The notes beneath the pieces are model-generated. The model had not been told where the DNA came from. It did no database searches and saw nothing but the letters and a program-made list of their open reading frames with translations. A program made the translations under genes and the position numbers. DNA of 35,571 bases from assembly GCA_012842935.1 (NCBI GenBank), contig DUSC01000175.1:1-35571 (forward strand), given 5' to 3'. This document shows, piece after piece, positions 25,315-33,457 of the stretch (the first letter of the stretch is position 1; the number at the start of each line of letters is the position of its first letter). The DNA is from Hyphomicrobiales bacterium (lineage in GTDB: Bacteria; Pseudomonadota; Alphaproteobacteria; Rhizobiales; Rhizobiaceae).

Positions 25315-25345
25315 GGCAGGCGGACTCCGTCGGAGCCCGCCTGCC
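25315..25345 (-). other. Strong intercistronic hairpin between phnD and phnE
   Basis: GGCAGGCGGACTCCG (25315-25329) and CGGAGCCCGCCTGCC (25331-25345) pair over 15 positions with a single mismatch, which is a G-U wobble in the minus-strand transcript. No U-run follows, so it is not a standard terminator. It begins about 10 bases after the phnD stop and ends close to the phnE start. It likely stabilises the phnC-phnD part of the mRNA and lowers permease expression relative to the binding protein. Confidence 0.65.
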
Positions 25346-25354
25346 GAACGTTCG

Positions 25355-26257
25355 TCAGTTGGTCTGCGCCTTGCGGACGGCGATGATCGACTCGTAGGCG
25401 TCGTGAGTGATCGGGCGGAAGCCTGCGGTTTCGCCCGCCGCGATGTTGTAAGCGCACTGCTTGTCGGTCGCGTGCATGTTCTGAAGGACGTCGATCACCT
25501 TCTGCTTCACATCCTGGGGAAGCGCCTTCCTCAGCGTGATCGGCCCTTCGGCGATGGGCTTCGACTTCCAGATCTGGACGATGTCGTTCATGTCGATCAG
25601 ACCGGCGTCGACAGCCTTGCGCAGGGCGCCCGAATTGTAGCCGTCTTCCCAGTTGCCGAGCCCGTCGGCCCAGGTCACGCCGGCATCGACGTCGCCATTC
25701 TTCACAGCCACGATGGTCTGCTCGTGACCGCCGGTGAAGACGACCTCGCCGAAGTAGTCACCGGACTTCATCGAGGCGCCGATGGCCTGCGGGATCTCAA
25801 CCGAAGGGATCAGGTAGCCGGACCCCGAGTTCGGATCGCCGAAACCGAACTTCTTGCCCTTCATGTCGGCGAGCGACGTGATACCGGAGTCCTTGCGGGC
25901 GAAACCGATCGAGAAATAGGTGTACGAGCCATCGAGATTGGTCTTGACCAGAACCGGCTCGACTGCCTCCGGGTCGGTCAGGTAGGCCTTCGCGTATGCC
26001 GAGGGTCCAAGCCAGGCGAGATCGATCGATCCGCCGAGCATCCCCTGGATGACGCCGTCATAGTCGGCGGGCGTGAACAGCTTGACGGGAACGCCGAGCG
26101 CGGTTTCGACGTAAGCGCGCAGGCACTCGTTCGAGGTCAGGCGGTCCTGGGCGTTTTCGCCGCCGAGCAGGCCGATACGGAATTCGGTGATGTCGCCGGC
26201 CATCGCCGGTGCGGCGAGGACGGTGGTCGCCACGAGGGCGGCAAGCAGCTTTTTCAT
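25355..26257 (-). CDS. phnD: Phosphonate ABC transporter substrate-binding protein
   Basis: 300 residues with a Sec signal peptide (MKKLLAALVATTVLAAPAMA). It shows PhnD-family features: FRIGLLGGENAQDRL, the DYDGVIQGMLGGSIDLAWLGPSAYAKA segment, and the ligand-site region FGDPNSGSGYLIPSV. It captures alkylphosphonates, typically 2-aminoethylphosphonate with high affinity, in the periplasm. ATG 26257 follows GGAGACC. It comes 46 bases after phnC and is followed by a long hairpin before the permease genes, consistent with higher expression of the binding protein. Confidence 0.95.
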   Translation of the reverse strand: MKKLLAALVATTVLAAPAMAGDITEFRIGLLGGENAQDRLTSNECLRAYVETALGVPVKLFTPADYDGVIQGMLGGSIDLAWLGPSAYAKAYLTDPEAVEPVLVKTNLDGSYTYFSIGFARKDSGITSLADMKGKKFGFGDPNSGSGYLIPSVEIPQAIGASMKSGDYFGEVVFTGGHEQTIVAVKNGDVDAGVTWADGLGNWEDGYNSGALRKAVDAGLIDMNDIVQIWKSKPIAEGPITLRKALPQDVKQKVIDVLQNMHATDKQCAYNIAAGETAGFRPITHDAYESIIAVRKAQTN

Positions 26258-26303
26258 GGTCGGTCTCCTGTTGGAAAAGTCGGACGATCGTCCGGGTGAA
26301 GGG

Positions 26304-27125
26304 TCAGAGGGCGAAGGCGGGTGCGCGCACGAAGTCGCGGATCGGTTCGAGTGCCTCGATCGCCGTCGAGGTCGCTGCCTCGGAGAAGTCGTCGCCGGCG
26401 CCGTAGATCTCGCGCGCCGCGGCTGTCGTCAGCTCCTCGGGCCTGCCGTCGAAGACGACCCGGCCGTCGCGCATGCCGACGACGCGGTCGCAGTAGCGGC
26501 GGGCAGTGTCGAGCGTGTGCAGGTTGCAGACCACGGTGCGGCCGTCCTCGTCGTTGATGCGGCGCAGCGTGTCCATCACGACTTGCGCGTTCATAGGGTC
26601 GAGCGAGGCAATCGGCTCGTCGGCGAGAATGATCTTCGGATCCTGCATGAGGGCCCTGGCGATCGCGACGCGCTGCTGCTGGCCGCCGGACAGCGCCTCG
26701 ACGCGCTTCGGTGCGTGATCGGCGATGCCGAGGCGGTCGAGGATGTCGATCGCGCGGTGGATGTCGGCTCGCGGGAAGAGGCTGAGGAGGGTCGCCACGG
26801 TCGAGCGGCGGTTGAGCGTCCCGTGGAGGACGTTCGACACGACATCGAGCCGCGGCACGAGGTTGAACTGCTGGAAGATCATGGCGCAGTCGCGCTGCCA
26901 GTTGCGCAGCGCGGCGCCGCGGAGCGCCGAGACTTCGATGCCTTCGAAGACGATGGAACCCTGCGATGGATCGAGGAGGCGTTTGATCATGCGCAGCAGC
27001 GTCGACTTGCCGGCGCCCGACCGGCCGATCACGCCGATCATCTGGCCGTGGGGAATGCGCAGCGAGACGCCGTCGACGGCGGTATTCCTGCCGAACCGGC
27101 GGGTCACGTCGCGGATTTCCAGCAT
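26304..27125 (-). CDS. phnC: Phosphonate ABC transporter ATP-binding protein
   Basis: 273 residues, a single ABC ATPase domain. It has Walker [10 protein letters not shown], signature [15 protein letters not shown], Walker [13 protein letters not shown], and the switch His in NLHTLD, all typical of PhnC. I chose ATG 27125 (MLEIRD) because AAGGAG lies about seven bases upstream; the frame extends to 27278 without such support. It is the first gene of the transporter unit, with a PHO box 82-99 bases upstream. It powers uptake through the two PhnE permeases. Confidence 0.95.
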   Translation of the reverse strand: MLEIRDVTRRFGRNTAVDGVSLRIPHGQMIGVIGRSGAGKSTLLRMIKRLLDPSQGSIVFEGIEVSALRGAALRNWQRDCAMIFQQFNLVPRLDVVSNVLHGTLNRRSTVATLLSLFPRADIHRAIDILDRLGIADHAPKRVEALSGGQQQRVAIARALMQDPKIILADEPIASLDPMNAQVVMDTLRRINDEDGRTVVCNLHTLDTARRYCDRVVGMRDGRVVFDGRPEELTTAAAREIYGAGDDFSEAATSTAIEALEPIRDFVRAPAFAL

Positions 27126-27206
27126 CTCGTTCTCCTTGTCGGGCGGGTCCCGGGCGACCTGCGTTCCGGCCGTACCGGACAGCGATGAAGGCTGCGTGTC
27201 GGGGCC

Positions 27207-27224
27207 GTGACAGTTCGGTGACAG
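27207..27224 (-). promoter_or_regulatory. PHO box upstream of phnC
   Basis: On the minus strand the sequence is CTGTCAC-CGAA-CTGTCAC: two identical seven-base repeats with a four-base spacer, matching the PhoB recognition motif. It lies 82-99 bases upstream of the phnC start, so the phnC-to-phnN unit should be induced by phosphate starvation. Confidence 0.85.
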
Positions 27225-27247
27225 CCCACCGTCGGGCCACGGCGGGG

Positions 27248-27265
27248 CGGTCACGCGATTGTCAG
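27248..27265 (+). promoter_or_regulatory. Candidate degenerate PHO box facing the SDR gene
   Basis: On the plus strand CGGTCAC-GCGA-TTGTCAG matches the CTGTCAC repeat pattern in 11 of 14 positions with the correct four-base spacer. It faces the SDR gene, 112 bases away, and lies 23 bases from the phnC PHO box. It could bring the SDR under PhoB control, but three mismatches leave it uncertain. Confidence 0.35.
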
Positions 27266-27376
27266 AGCGAGTCGGCATGACGCCGATGTCGTCGACGCTA
27301 TTTCTTGATCGAGGTCACGGCGGCGCTTCGGGCAATCGCCTAGGGAAAGTCCTGGAAGCGAACGAAAGGAGCGGCG

Positions 27377-28132
27377 ATGAGACGGGATTTCGAAGACAGG
27401 GTGGCAATCGTCACCGGCGGCGGATCGGGCATCGGCGAGGCGATTGCGCTCGAACTCGGATGCGCCGGTGCCGAGGTTATTGTTGCCGACCTGGAACCGG
27501 ACGCAGCGGAGCGGGTCGCGGCGCGGGTCCGCGACGCCGGAGCACGCGCCCATGCGTACGCCGTCGACGTCGCCGACGCGGCGGCAGTCGAGAAGATGGT
27601 CGACTTCGCCGTGGAGACGAGCGGCGCGCTGCACCTCGCCGTCAACAACGCCGGTATCGGCGGCGCGAGCGCGCCGACGGCAGACTACCCTCTCGACAGC
27701 TGGCGTCACGTCATCGACGTCAACCTCCACGGCGTCTTCTACGGGATGAAGTATCAGATCGCCGCGATGCTGAAGTCGGGCGGCGGCTCGATCGTCAACA
27801 TGAGTTCCATCCTGGGCTCGGTCGGCTTCGCCAATGCCTGCGCGTATGTTGCAGCAAAACACGCGCTGCTCGGCCTGACCCGAACGGCGGCCATGGAATA
27901 TGCGGCGCAAGGCGTGCGCATAAACGCCGTCGGGCCAGCCTTCATCGATACGCCGCTGCTGTCCAAGAACCTCGACCAGGCGATGCTCGACCAGCTGGCA
28001 GCGCTGCATCCGGTCGGGCGGATCGGCCGTCCGGAGGAAGTCTCGGCGCTCACCTGCTTCCTGCTCTCGGATCGGGCGAGCTTCATCACCGGAAGCTACC
28101 ACCTGGTGGATGGGGGCTACACGAGCCGCTGA
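27377..28132 (+). CDS. Short-chain dehydrogenase/reductase between the two phn units
   Basis: 251 residues, a classical SDR: nucleotide motif TGGGSGIG near residues 13-20, NNAGIGG, the active-site serine in NMSSILGS, and YVAAKHA with the catalytic Tyr and Lys. It ends with DGGY, typical of the family. ATG 27377 is preceded by AAAGGAG. The gene is on the opposite strand to every phn gene and is bounded by phnC (divergent) and the hexapeptide transferase (convergent, seven bases apart). A role in processing a hydroxy- or oxo-phosphonate or a product of it is possible, but the substrate is unknown; it could be an unrelated passenger gene. Confidence 0.9.
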   Translation: MRRDFEDRVAIVTGGGSGIGEAIALELGCAGAEVIVADLEPDAAERVAARVRDAGARAHAYAVDVADAAAVEKMVDFAVETSGALHLAVNNAGIGGASAPTADYPLDSWRHVIDVNLHGVFYGMKYQIAAMLKSGGGSIVNMSSILGSVGFANACAYVAAKHALLGLTRTAAMEYAAQGVRINAVGPAFIDTPLLSKNLDQAMLDQLAALHPVGRIGRPEEVSALTCFLLSDRASFITGSYHLVDGGYTSR

Positions 28133-28139
28133 GCGCAGC

Positions 28140-28754
28140 TCAGCCTCGGTACTTCTCGAGAAAGGCTTCTGCGGAGAGGCTACGGAAGTCGTCGAGGGCC
28201 GCGCGCAGACGTTCGTGGTCCCAGTTCCACCAGGCAAGTGCCTGGAACCGCTCGGCCGTGCGCCGCTCGAAGCGCTCGCGGATCGGCCGCGCAGGCACGC
28301 CGCCGACGATCGTGTAGGGCGCGACGTCCTTCGACACGACCGCGCCCGCACCGACCACGGCTCCGTCGCCGACGGTAACGCCGGGCAGCACCGTCGAGCC
28401 GTGGCCCAGCCAGGTGTCGTGGCCGACATGGACGCGCAGCGAGCGCCGGAGGCCGAAGAACTCGGCCTCGTGCTCGGCGTCATCCCAGTAGTCGGAAGCC
28501 CTGTAGGTGAAATGATGCAGCGTCGGCCGTGCCATCGGATGGTTGGTCGCGTTGAGACGGACGGATGCGGCGATGTTGGAAAACTTGCCGATCGTCGCGC
28601 ACCAGGTGGCGCAATCCTGCATCATGTAGGAATAGTCGCCGAGTTCGGTTTCGGAGACCCTGCAGCGTTCGGCGATCTCGGTGTAGCGGCCCAGCGCGGA
28701 ATCGTGGATCTCGGCCGTCGGATGGACGAGCGGCCGTTCGGACAACCTGGTCAT
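28140..28754 (-). CDS. Phosphonate-operon hexapeptide-repeat transferase
   Basis: 204 residues of the left-handed beta-helix acyltransferase type found in phn operons (phn_thr family). Hexapeptide turns are visible in [21 protein letters not shown] and [17 protein letters not shown], followed by [15 protein letters not shown], common to LacA/CysE/CatB-like enzymes. Such transferases may acetylate aminoalkylphosphonates, doing the job of PhnO, which is absent here; that role is inferred. The ATG overlaps the phnL stop (ATGA), making it the last gene of the phnGHIJKL unit. Confidence 0.88.
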   Translation of the reverse strand: MTRLSERPLVHPTAEIHDSALGRYTEIAERCRVSETELGDYSYMMQDCATWCATIGKFSNIAASVRLNATNHPMARPTLHHFTYRASDYWDDAEHEAEFFGLRRSLRVHVGHDTWLGHGSTVLPGVTVGDGAVVGAGAVVSKDVAPYTIVGGVPARPIRERFERRTAERFQALAWWNWDHERLRAALDDFRSLSAEAFLEKYRG

Positions 28755-29458
28755 GCGGCGCGCGCTCCCGGCGCGAAGACGGTGACGTCAATGATGCGGT
28801 CGGCGACGGCCTCGCGAACGTCGGCATCATGGAAGATGCCGAGCAGCGCGACGCCCTCCGCCTTCTTCTCCGCGATCATGGCGATGACGACCTCGCGGTT
28901 ACGCGCGTCGAGCGAGGCGGTCGGCTCGTCGAGCAGGAGGATCGGGTGCGCGGTGATGAAGCCGCGGGCGATGTTGACGCGCTGCTGCTCGCCGCCGGAG
29001 AAGGTCGCGGGCGGAAGGCCCCACAGCCGTTCGGGTAGGTTGAGCCGGGAAAGCAGCGTCGCCGCCCGCTCGCGCGCGCGCGCCCTGTCGAAACCTCTCG
29101 CGACGAGCGGCTCGGCGACGACGTCGACCGCTGCGACGCGCGGAACCGTGCGCAGGAACTGGCTGACATAGCCGATCGTGTCGCGACGAATGGCGAGAAC
29201 CTCGCGCGGGCTGGCCGCGGCGAGATCGATCAGCTTGCCGCCGTGGTTGACGATGATCTGGCCGGCGTCGGCGGCATAGTTGCCGTAGAGCATCTTCAGG
29301 ATGGAGCTCTTGCCGGCGCCGCTCGGGCCGCCGAGCACGGCGCATTCGCCGGATTTCAGCGAGAACGAGACGTCCTCGACCACGGCGAGGCGAACGCCGT
29401 CGCGCAGGTGCATGGTGAAGCTCTTGGCGACCTCGGAGACGACGAGGGGGGTTGGCAT
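28751..29458 (-). CDS. phnL: C-P lyase system ATP-binding protein PhnL
   Basis: 235 residues. It has Walker [10 protein letters not shown], signature [15 protein letters not shown], Walker [13 protein letters not shown], and the PhnL-type N-terminus with [21 protein letters not shown]. PhnL works with PhnGHIM in the step that displaces adenine from ATP to form the ribose-phosphonate triphosphate. It follows phnK by 49 bases and overlaps the transferase by four. Confidence 0.95.
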   Translation of the reverse strand: MPTPLVVSEVAKSFTMHLRDGVRLAVVEDVSFSLKSGECAVLGGPSGAGKSSILKMLYGNYAADAGQIIVNHGGKLIDLAAASPREVLAIRRDTIGYVSQFLRTVPRVAAVDVVAEPLVARGFDRARARERAATLLSRLNLPERLWGLPPATFSGGEQQRVNIARGFITAHPILLLDEPTASLDARNREVVIAMIAEKKAEGVALLGIFHDADVREAVADRIIDVTVFAPGARAA

Positions 29459-29507
29459 CAGCGGCCTCCTGCGATGGGCGGAGAGGAAACTGCGCGAGCG
29501 TCCACGG

Positions 29508-30287
29508 TCAGACCTGCAGGATGCTCGACACGAGAAGCTGGGTGTAGGGTTCGCGGGGATCGTCGAGCACCCGGTCGGTGAGGCCGGTTTCGACGACGCG
29601 GCCGTCCTTCATGACCATCATGCGCTGCGAGAGAAGCCGCGCGACGGCGAGGTCGTGCGTGACGACGATCGCCGCCAGCCCGAGGTCCGAAACCAGCCCG
29701 CGGAGGAGGTCGAGCAGCCGCGCTTGAACCGAGACGTCAAGCCCGCCGGTCGGCTCGTCCATGAACACCAGCCGAGGGCCGGTGACGAGGTTGCGGGCGA
29801 TCTGCAGGCGCTGGCGCATGCCGCCGGAAAACGCGCGGGGCTCGTCGTCGATGCGATCCGCGCCGATCTCGACGCGGCCTAGCCAGTCGATCGCGGTGGC
29901 GCGGATTCTGCCGTAATGGCGATCGCCGACGGCCATCAGGCGCTCGCCGACATTGGCGCCCGCCGAGACGTTCATGCGCAGGCCGTCGGCCGGATTCTGG
30001 TGGACGAAACCCCAGTCGGTTCGCATGAGGAATCGGCGCTCCGCCTCGCTCATCCGGTAGAGTTCGCGAAAGGTGCCGTCGCGCATCCGGTAGCTCGCCG
30101 TGCCGGAGGTCGGCATGAGCCGGGTCGACAGGCAGTTGAGCAGCGTCGTCTTGCCGGAACCCGACTCGCCGACCACGGCCAGCACTTCACCGGGCCACAG
30201 ATCGAAGGTGACGTCGGCGCAGCCGATCCGCGATCCGTAGGACTTGGACAGCGAGGAGACGCGCAGGAGAGGCAGGTCGTCGTTCAT
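29508..30287 (-). CDS. phnK: C-P lyase system ATP-binding protein PhnK
   Basis: 259 residues. It has Walker A GESGSGKTT, signature FSGGMRQRLQIARNL and Walker B RLVFMDEPTGGLD, together with the PhnK-typical DWGFVHQNPADGLRMNVSAG. PhnK docks on the PhnGHIJ core complex. ATG 30287 overlaps the phnJ stop (ATGA). The frame is open to 30353, but that extension lies inside phnJ. A 49-base gap separates it from phnL. Confidence 0.95.
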   Translation of the reverse strand: MNDDLPLLRVSSLSKSYGSRIGCADVTFDLWPGEVLAVVGESGSGKTTLLNCLSTRLMPTSGTASYRMRDGTFRELYRMSEAERRFLMRTDWGFVHQNPADGLRMNVSAGANVGERLMAVGDRHYGRIRATAIDWLGRVEIGADRIDDEPRAFSGGMRQRLQIARNLVTGPRLVFMDEPTGGLDVSVQARLLDLLRGLVSDLGLAAIVVTHDLAVARLLSQRMMVMKDGRVVETGLTDRVLDDPREPYTQLLVSSILQV

Positions 30288-31177
30288 GTTGCCGCCTCGT
30301 CGGGCTCGAAAGGATTCGCGGCGACACCGCCCTCGTCGCGGCGTTTCTCGCAATAGTCGGTGTCGGAGCAGACGAACATGCGCCCTCCGCGGTCATCGAG
30401 GATGACCTCGTCGAGATAGACGTTCCTGGCGCCGCACAGCGCGCAGGGCTGCTCGAACCTCTGCACCTCGAACGGATGGTCCTCGAAATCGAGGCTGACG
30501 ACGCGCGTATAGGGAGGCAAGGCATAGATGCGCTTCTCGCGGCCGGCGCCGAAGAGCTGGAGCGCTGGCGACATGTGCATCTTCGGGTTGTCGAACTTCG
30601 GCGTGGGCGACGGGTCCATGACGTAGCGGCCCTCCACCTTCACGGGATAGGCGTAGGTCGTGGCGATGTGACCGTGTCGGGCGATGTCCTCGTAGAGCTT
30701 GACATGCATGAGGCCGTATTCCTCGAGCGCGTGCATCTTGCGCGTCTCGGTCTCGCGCGGCTCGAGATAGCGCAGCGGCTCGGGGATCGGCACCTGGTAG
30801 ACCAGCACCTGGCCCTCGCCGAGTGGATGCTCGGGGATACGGTGACGGGTCTGGATGATGGTCGCCTTCGCCGTCTCGGTGGTCACCGCGACGCCGGCCA
30901 CGCGGGCGAAGAAGGCGCGGATGGAGACGGCGTTGGTGGTGTCGTCGGCGCCCTGGTCGATGACCTTGAGCACGTCGTCGCGCCCGATGATCGAGGCGGT
31001 GATCTGCACGCCGCCGGTGCCCCAGCCATAGGGCATCGGCATCTCGCGCGAGGCGAACGGGACCTGGTAGCCCGGAATGGCGATGCCTTTCAGGATCGCC
31101 CGGCGAATCATGCGCTTGGTCTGCTCGTCCAGATACGCAAAGTTGTAGCTGGCGATCTCGGATGTCCGGGCACTCAC
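30284..31177 (-). CDS. phnJ: Alpha-D-ribose 1-methylphosphonate 5-phosphate C-P lyase
   Basis: 297 residues, the radical-SAM-type enzyme that breaks the carbon-phosphorus bond. The cysteines required for the iron-sulfur cluster and catalysis are present in family spacing: Cys245 and Cys248 in CALCGARN, Cys270 and Cys276 in CSDTDYC (C-x2-C-x21-C-x5-C). Start and stop overlap phnI and phnK by four bases (ATGA at both ends), as in a tightly coupled complex-forming operon. The N-terminal FAYLDEQTKRMIRRAILKGI and GYQVPFASREMPMPYGWGTG are characteristic. Confidence 0.97.
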   Translation of the reverse strand: MSARTSEIASYNFAYLDEQTKRMIRRAILKGIAIPGYQVPFASREMPMPYGWGTGGVQITASIIGRDDVLKVIDQGADDTTNAVSIRAFFARVAGVAVTTETAKATIIQTRHRIPEHPLGEGQVLVYQVPIPEPLRYLEPRETETRKMHALEEYGLMHVKLYEDIARHGHIATTYAYPVKVEGRYVMDPSPTPKFDNPKMHMSPALQLFGAGREKRIYALPPYTRVVSLDFEDHPFEVQRFEQPCALCGARNVYLDEVILDDRGGRMFVCSDTDYCEKRRDEGGVAANPFEPDEAAT

Positions 31178-32283
31178 TCCGCCGCCTCCTTAGTTTCGGC
31201 TGCACCGACGGCCGGCGTGCGCCCGTGTTCGGCGCGCATGCGGCGCACGAGGTCGAGCTCCGCCTGGAAGTCGACGTAGTGCGGCAGCTTCAGGTGCTCG
31301 ACGAAGCCGGTCGACTGGACGTTGTCGAGATGGGAGACGACGAATTCCTCGTCCTGCGCCGGCGCGACGACATCCTCGCCGAACTCGCGCGCCCTCAACG
31401 CCCGGTCGCACAGCGACATGGCCATCGCCTTGCGCTCCGCCTGGCCGAAGACCAGGCCGTAGCCGCGGGTGAACTGCGGCGGCGCCTTGGCCGAGCCCTT
31501 GAACTGGTTGACCATCTGGCACTCGGTGACGCGCACGCGGCCGAGCGGCACGGCGAAGGGAAGCTCGGGGACGTCGAGCTCCAGCTCGACCTCGCCGATG
31601 CGGATCTCGCCGACGAAGGGATGGGTCCGCCCGTAGCCGCGCTGGGTGGAATAGCCCAGTGCCAGCAGGAAGCCCTCGTCGCCGCGCGCCAGCGCCTGCA
31701 GGCGGGCGTCGCGCTCCATCGGGAACTCGAGCGGTTCGCGGGTGATGTCGGCGACGTCGCGGTCGACGGGCAGCTCGCCGTCGGGCTCGATCAGCCCCTC
31801 GCCGGCGAGGATCTCTGAGACGCGCGACATGCGTTCGGCGTCCGCCGGCCGCTGCGCCGGCGTCTCGACGGCTCCGCCGGCGGCGAGTTCGGGATCGAGC
31901 AGGCGGTGCGTATAGTCGAAGGTCGGGCCGAGCAGCTGGCCGCCCGGCAGGTCCTTGTAGGTCGCCGAGATGCGCCGCTCGACGAGCATGGCGGCAGTGT
32001 CGACCGGGCGCGTGTAGCCGAAGCGCGGCAGCGTCGTTCGGTAGGCGCGCACCAGGAAGATCGCCTCGATCAGGTCGCCGCGCGACTGGACGATGGCGAG
32101 CGCGGCGAGTTCGCGGTCGTAGAGCGAGCCTTCGGCCATGACGCGGTCGACGCCCAGCGAAAGCTGCTCGACGATCTGGTCCAGCCGCAGCGCCGGCACG
32201 TCGCGGTTGCCGCGGCGGCGGTCGGCGAGCAGGCGATGGGCGTTGCGGATGGCGGCCTCGCCACCCTTGACGGCGACGTACAT
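31174..32283 (-). CDS. phnI: C-P lyase core subunit PhnI
   Basis: 369 residues, similar in length to other PhnI proteins. Recognisable parts include MYVAVKGGEAAIRNAHRLL and EGSLYDRELAALAIVQSRGD near the N-terminus, and CQMVNQFKGSAKAPPQFTRG further on. PhnI is the nucleosidase-like subunit that joins the phosphonate to ribose of ATP with loss of adenine, together with PhnG, PhnH and PhnL. It starts one base after the phnH stop and overlaps phnJ by four bases. Confidence 0.97.
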   Translation of the reverse strand: MYVAVKGGEAAIRNAHRLLADRRRGNRDVPALRLDQIVEQLSLGVDRVMAEGSLYDRELAALAIVQSRGDLIEAIFLVRAYRTTLPRFGYTRPVDTAAMLVERRISATYKDLPGGQLLGPTFDYTHRLLDPELAAGGAVETPAQRPADAERMSRVSEILAGEGLIEPDGELPVDRDVADITREPLEFPMERDARLQALARGDEGFLLALGYSTQRGYGRTHPFVGEIRIGEVELELDVPELPFAVPLGRVRVTECQMVNQFKGSAKAPPQFTRGYGLVFGQAERKAMAMSLCDRALRAREFGEDVVAPAQDEEFVVSHLDNVQSTGFVEHLKLPHYVDFQAELDLVRRMRAEHGRTPAVGAAETKEAAE

Positions 32284-32284
32284 C

Positions 32285-32887
32285 TCAACCCTCCTGCGGC
32301 TCGATGCGGGTGGTGCGCGGCAGGCAGGCGATGCCTTCGGGCGCGGCGAGCACGATATCGACGCCGCGCGGGAAGCGGGCGCCGTTCTGCCGCCACTGTT
32401 CGACGAAGTGGCGCGGCAGCGGGGCCGGCGCGATCGTTGCCGTGGTCGCGATGCCGGGTCCCTTCAGCACCAGCTTCCGGCCGCCGGACAACGTCTCGAT
32501 CTGGAAGATCAGCGTCGCTGAACGGTCGGGATACTCCTGGGTGCCCTGGGAAAAGTTCTCCAGCGCGATGCAGTCGCCCGGCGCCGAGACGATGGCGAAC
32601 TGCGCCTCGGCCGGCGTGCGGGCGAGCGGGGCGCCGGCGTGAAAGCCGAGCCAGGCCACCGCGCCGCGGGCCGCCTGCAGCACCGGGTCGAGCCAGATCG
32701 CCGTCTCGTGGTCGCAGAGCGTCAGCGCCACGGCAGCCCCTGCGGGCGTCAGCGGCGTGGGCGGCGCGGCGAGCGCCGGCAGCTGACGGATCGAACCCGG
32801 CCGGGCCATGGCGTCCATCACGGCGCGGAAGACGCCCTGCGCCGCGAAGACCGGATCGGAGAAGCCGCCGTCGAGCGTATCGGTCAT
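32285..32887 (-). CDS. phnH: C-P lyase core subunit PhnH
   Basis: 200 residues, standard PhnH length. It shows FSDPVFAAQGVFRAVMDAMARPG at the N-terminus, PLTPAGAAVALTLCDHETAIWLD, and a C-terminal RNGARFPRGVDIVLA-like segment (QNGARFPRGVDIVLAAPEG). It is part of the PhnGHIJ complex. It starts five bases after phnG and ends one base before phnI. Confidence 0.96.
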   Translation of the reverse strand: MTDTLDGGFSDPVFAAQGVFRAVMDAMARPGSIRQLPALAAPPTPLTPAGAAVALTLCDHETAIWLDPVLQAARGAVAWLGFHAGAPLARTPAEAQFAIVSAPGDCIALENFSQGTQEYPDRSATLIFQIETLSGGRKLVLKGPGIATTATIAPAPLPRHFVEQWRQNGARFPRGVDIVLAAPEGIACLPRTTRIEPQEG

Positions 32888-32892
32888 ACCCG

Positions 32893-33363
32893 TCAGTCCT
32901 CTCCGCGAACCATGGTGAAGAAATCGACCTTCGTCGCCGCGGTCTCCTCGCGGCGGCGGCGGTCGGCATCGGCGAGCCGTGCCCTCAAGGGTTCGAGCAG
33001 CCGCGCCTCCACCTGCCCGCGCCGCTTGGGATCCTGCCAGAGCGCGTCGGCGATCGCCGACAGGCGGGCCTTCTCGCGATCCCGGCCCAGCACGTAGGCA
33101 TGGCCGACCTCGCCGGTCGGCAGCCTGACAGTCGCGCGCGTTACCGTGGCCTCGCCGACGTTGAAGGGCGCGCCGCCGCCGCCGATGCGCCCGCGGATGG
33201 TGACCAGGCCCGTCTCCGGTCCGCGGACCGGCTCGGCCTCGTCGGGCAGCCCCGACGCCGCCCAGAGGTCCGACAGGAGATGCGCCGGAGCTGCTGCGAG
33301 CGCCGCCATCGCCGCTTTTCGCTGCTCTTCCTCCTGCCGCTCGCCACGCCTGCCGCCCTTCAT
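32893..33363 (-). CDS. phnG: C-P lyase core subunit PhnG
   Basis: 156 residues. It carries the family core TIRGRIGGGGAPFNVGEATV followed by TRATVRLPTGEVGHAYVLGR and DREKARLSAIADALWQD. The N-terminus has an acidic/basic stretch (GGRRGERQEEEQRK). ATG 33363 is preceded by GAGGC. It is the first gene of the phnGHIJKL-transferase unit and diverges from phnF. Upstream lie a candidate PhnF operator and a PHO box. Confidence 0.95.
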   Translation of the reverse strand: MKGGRRGERQEEEQRKAAMAALAAAPAHLLSDLWAASGLPDEAEPVRGPETGLVTIRGRIGGGGAPFNVGEATVTRATVRLPTGEVGHAYVLGRDREKARLSAIADALWQDPKRRGQVEARLLEPLRARLADADRRRREETAATKVDFFTMVRGED

Positions 33364-33378
33364 TGCCTCATTCCTATT

Positions 33379-33404
33379 TGTCTATTGTTCTATACAATTA
33401 GACA
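33379..33404. promoter_or_regulatory. Candidate PhnF operator upstream of phnG
   Basis: TGTCTA (33379-33384) and TAGACA (33399-33404) are perfect inverted arms, with inner TTGT and ACAA elements that would extend the symmetry if one base is skipped. The site is AT-rich and lies 16-41 bases upstream of the phnG start. GntR/HutC-type regulators such as PhnF bind such T-A-rich GTCTA/TAGAC dyads, and phnF is the adjacent divergent gene. Confidence 0.5.
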
Positions 33405-33432
33405 TACTATATCGCGTTCCTACAGGCTGTCC

Positions 33433-33450
33433 ATGACGGATTCGTGACAG
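33433..33450 (-). promoter_or_regulatory. PHO box upstream of phnG
   Basis: On the minus strand CTGTCAC-GAAT-CCGTCAT is a 7-4-7 PHO box with one mismatch to the CTGTCAT/C repeats. It lies 70-87 bases upstream of phnG and just before phnF on the other strand. A TATAGT hexamer (33411-33406) about 21 bases downstream is a possible -10 for phnG. Confidence 0.7.
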
Positions 33451-33457
33451 GAAAAGG

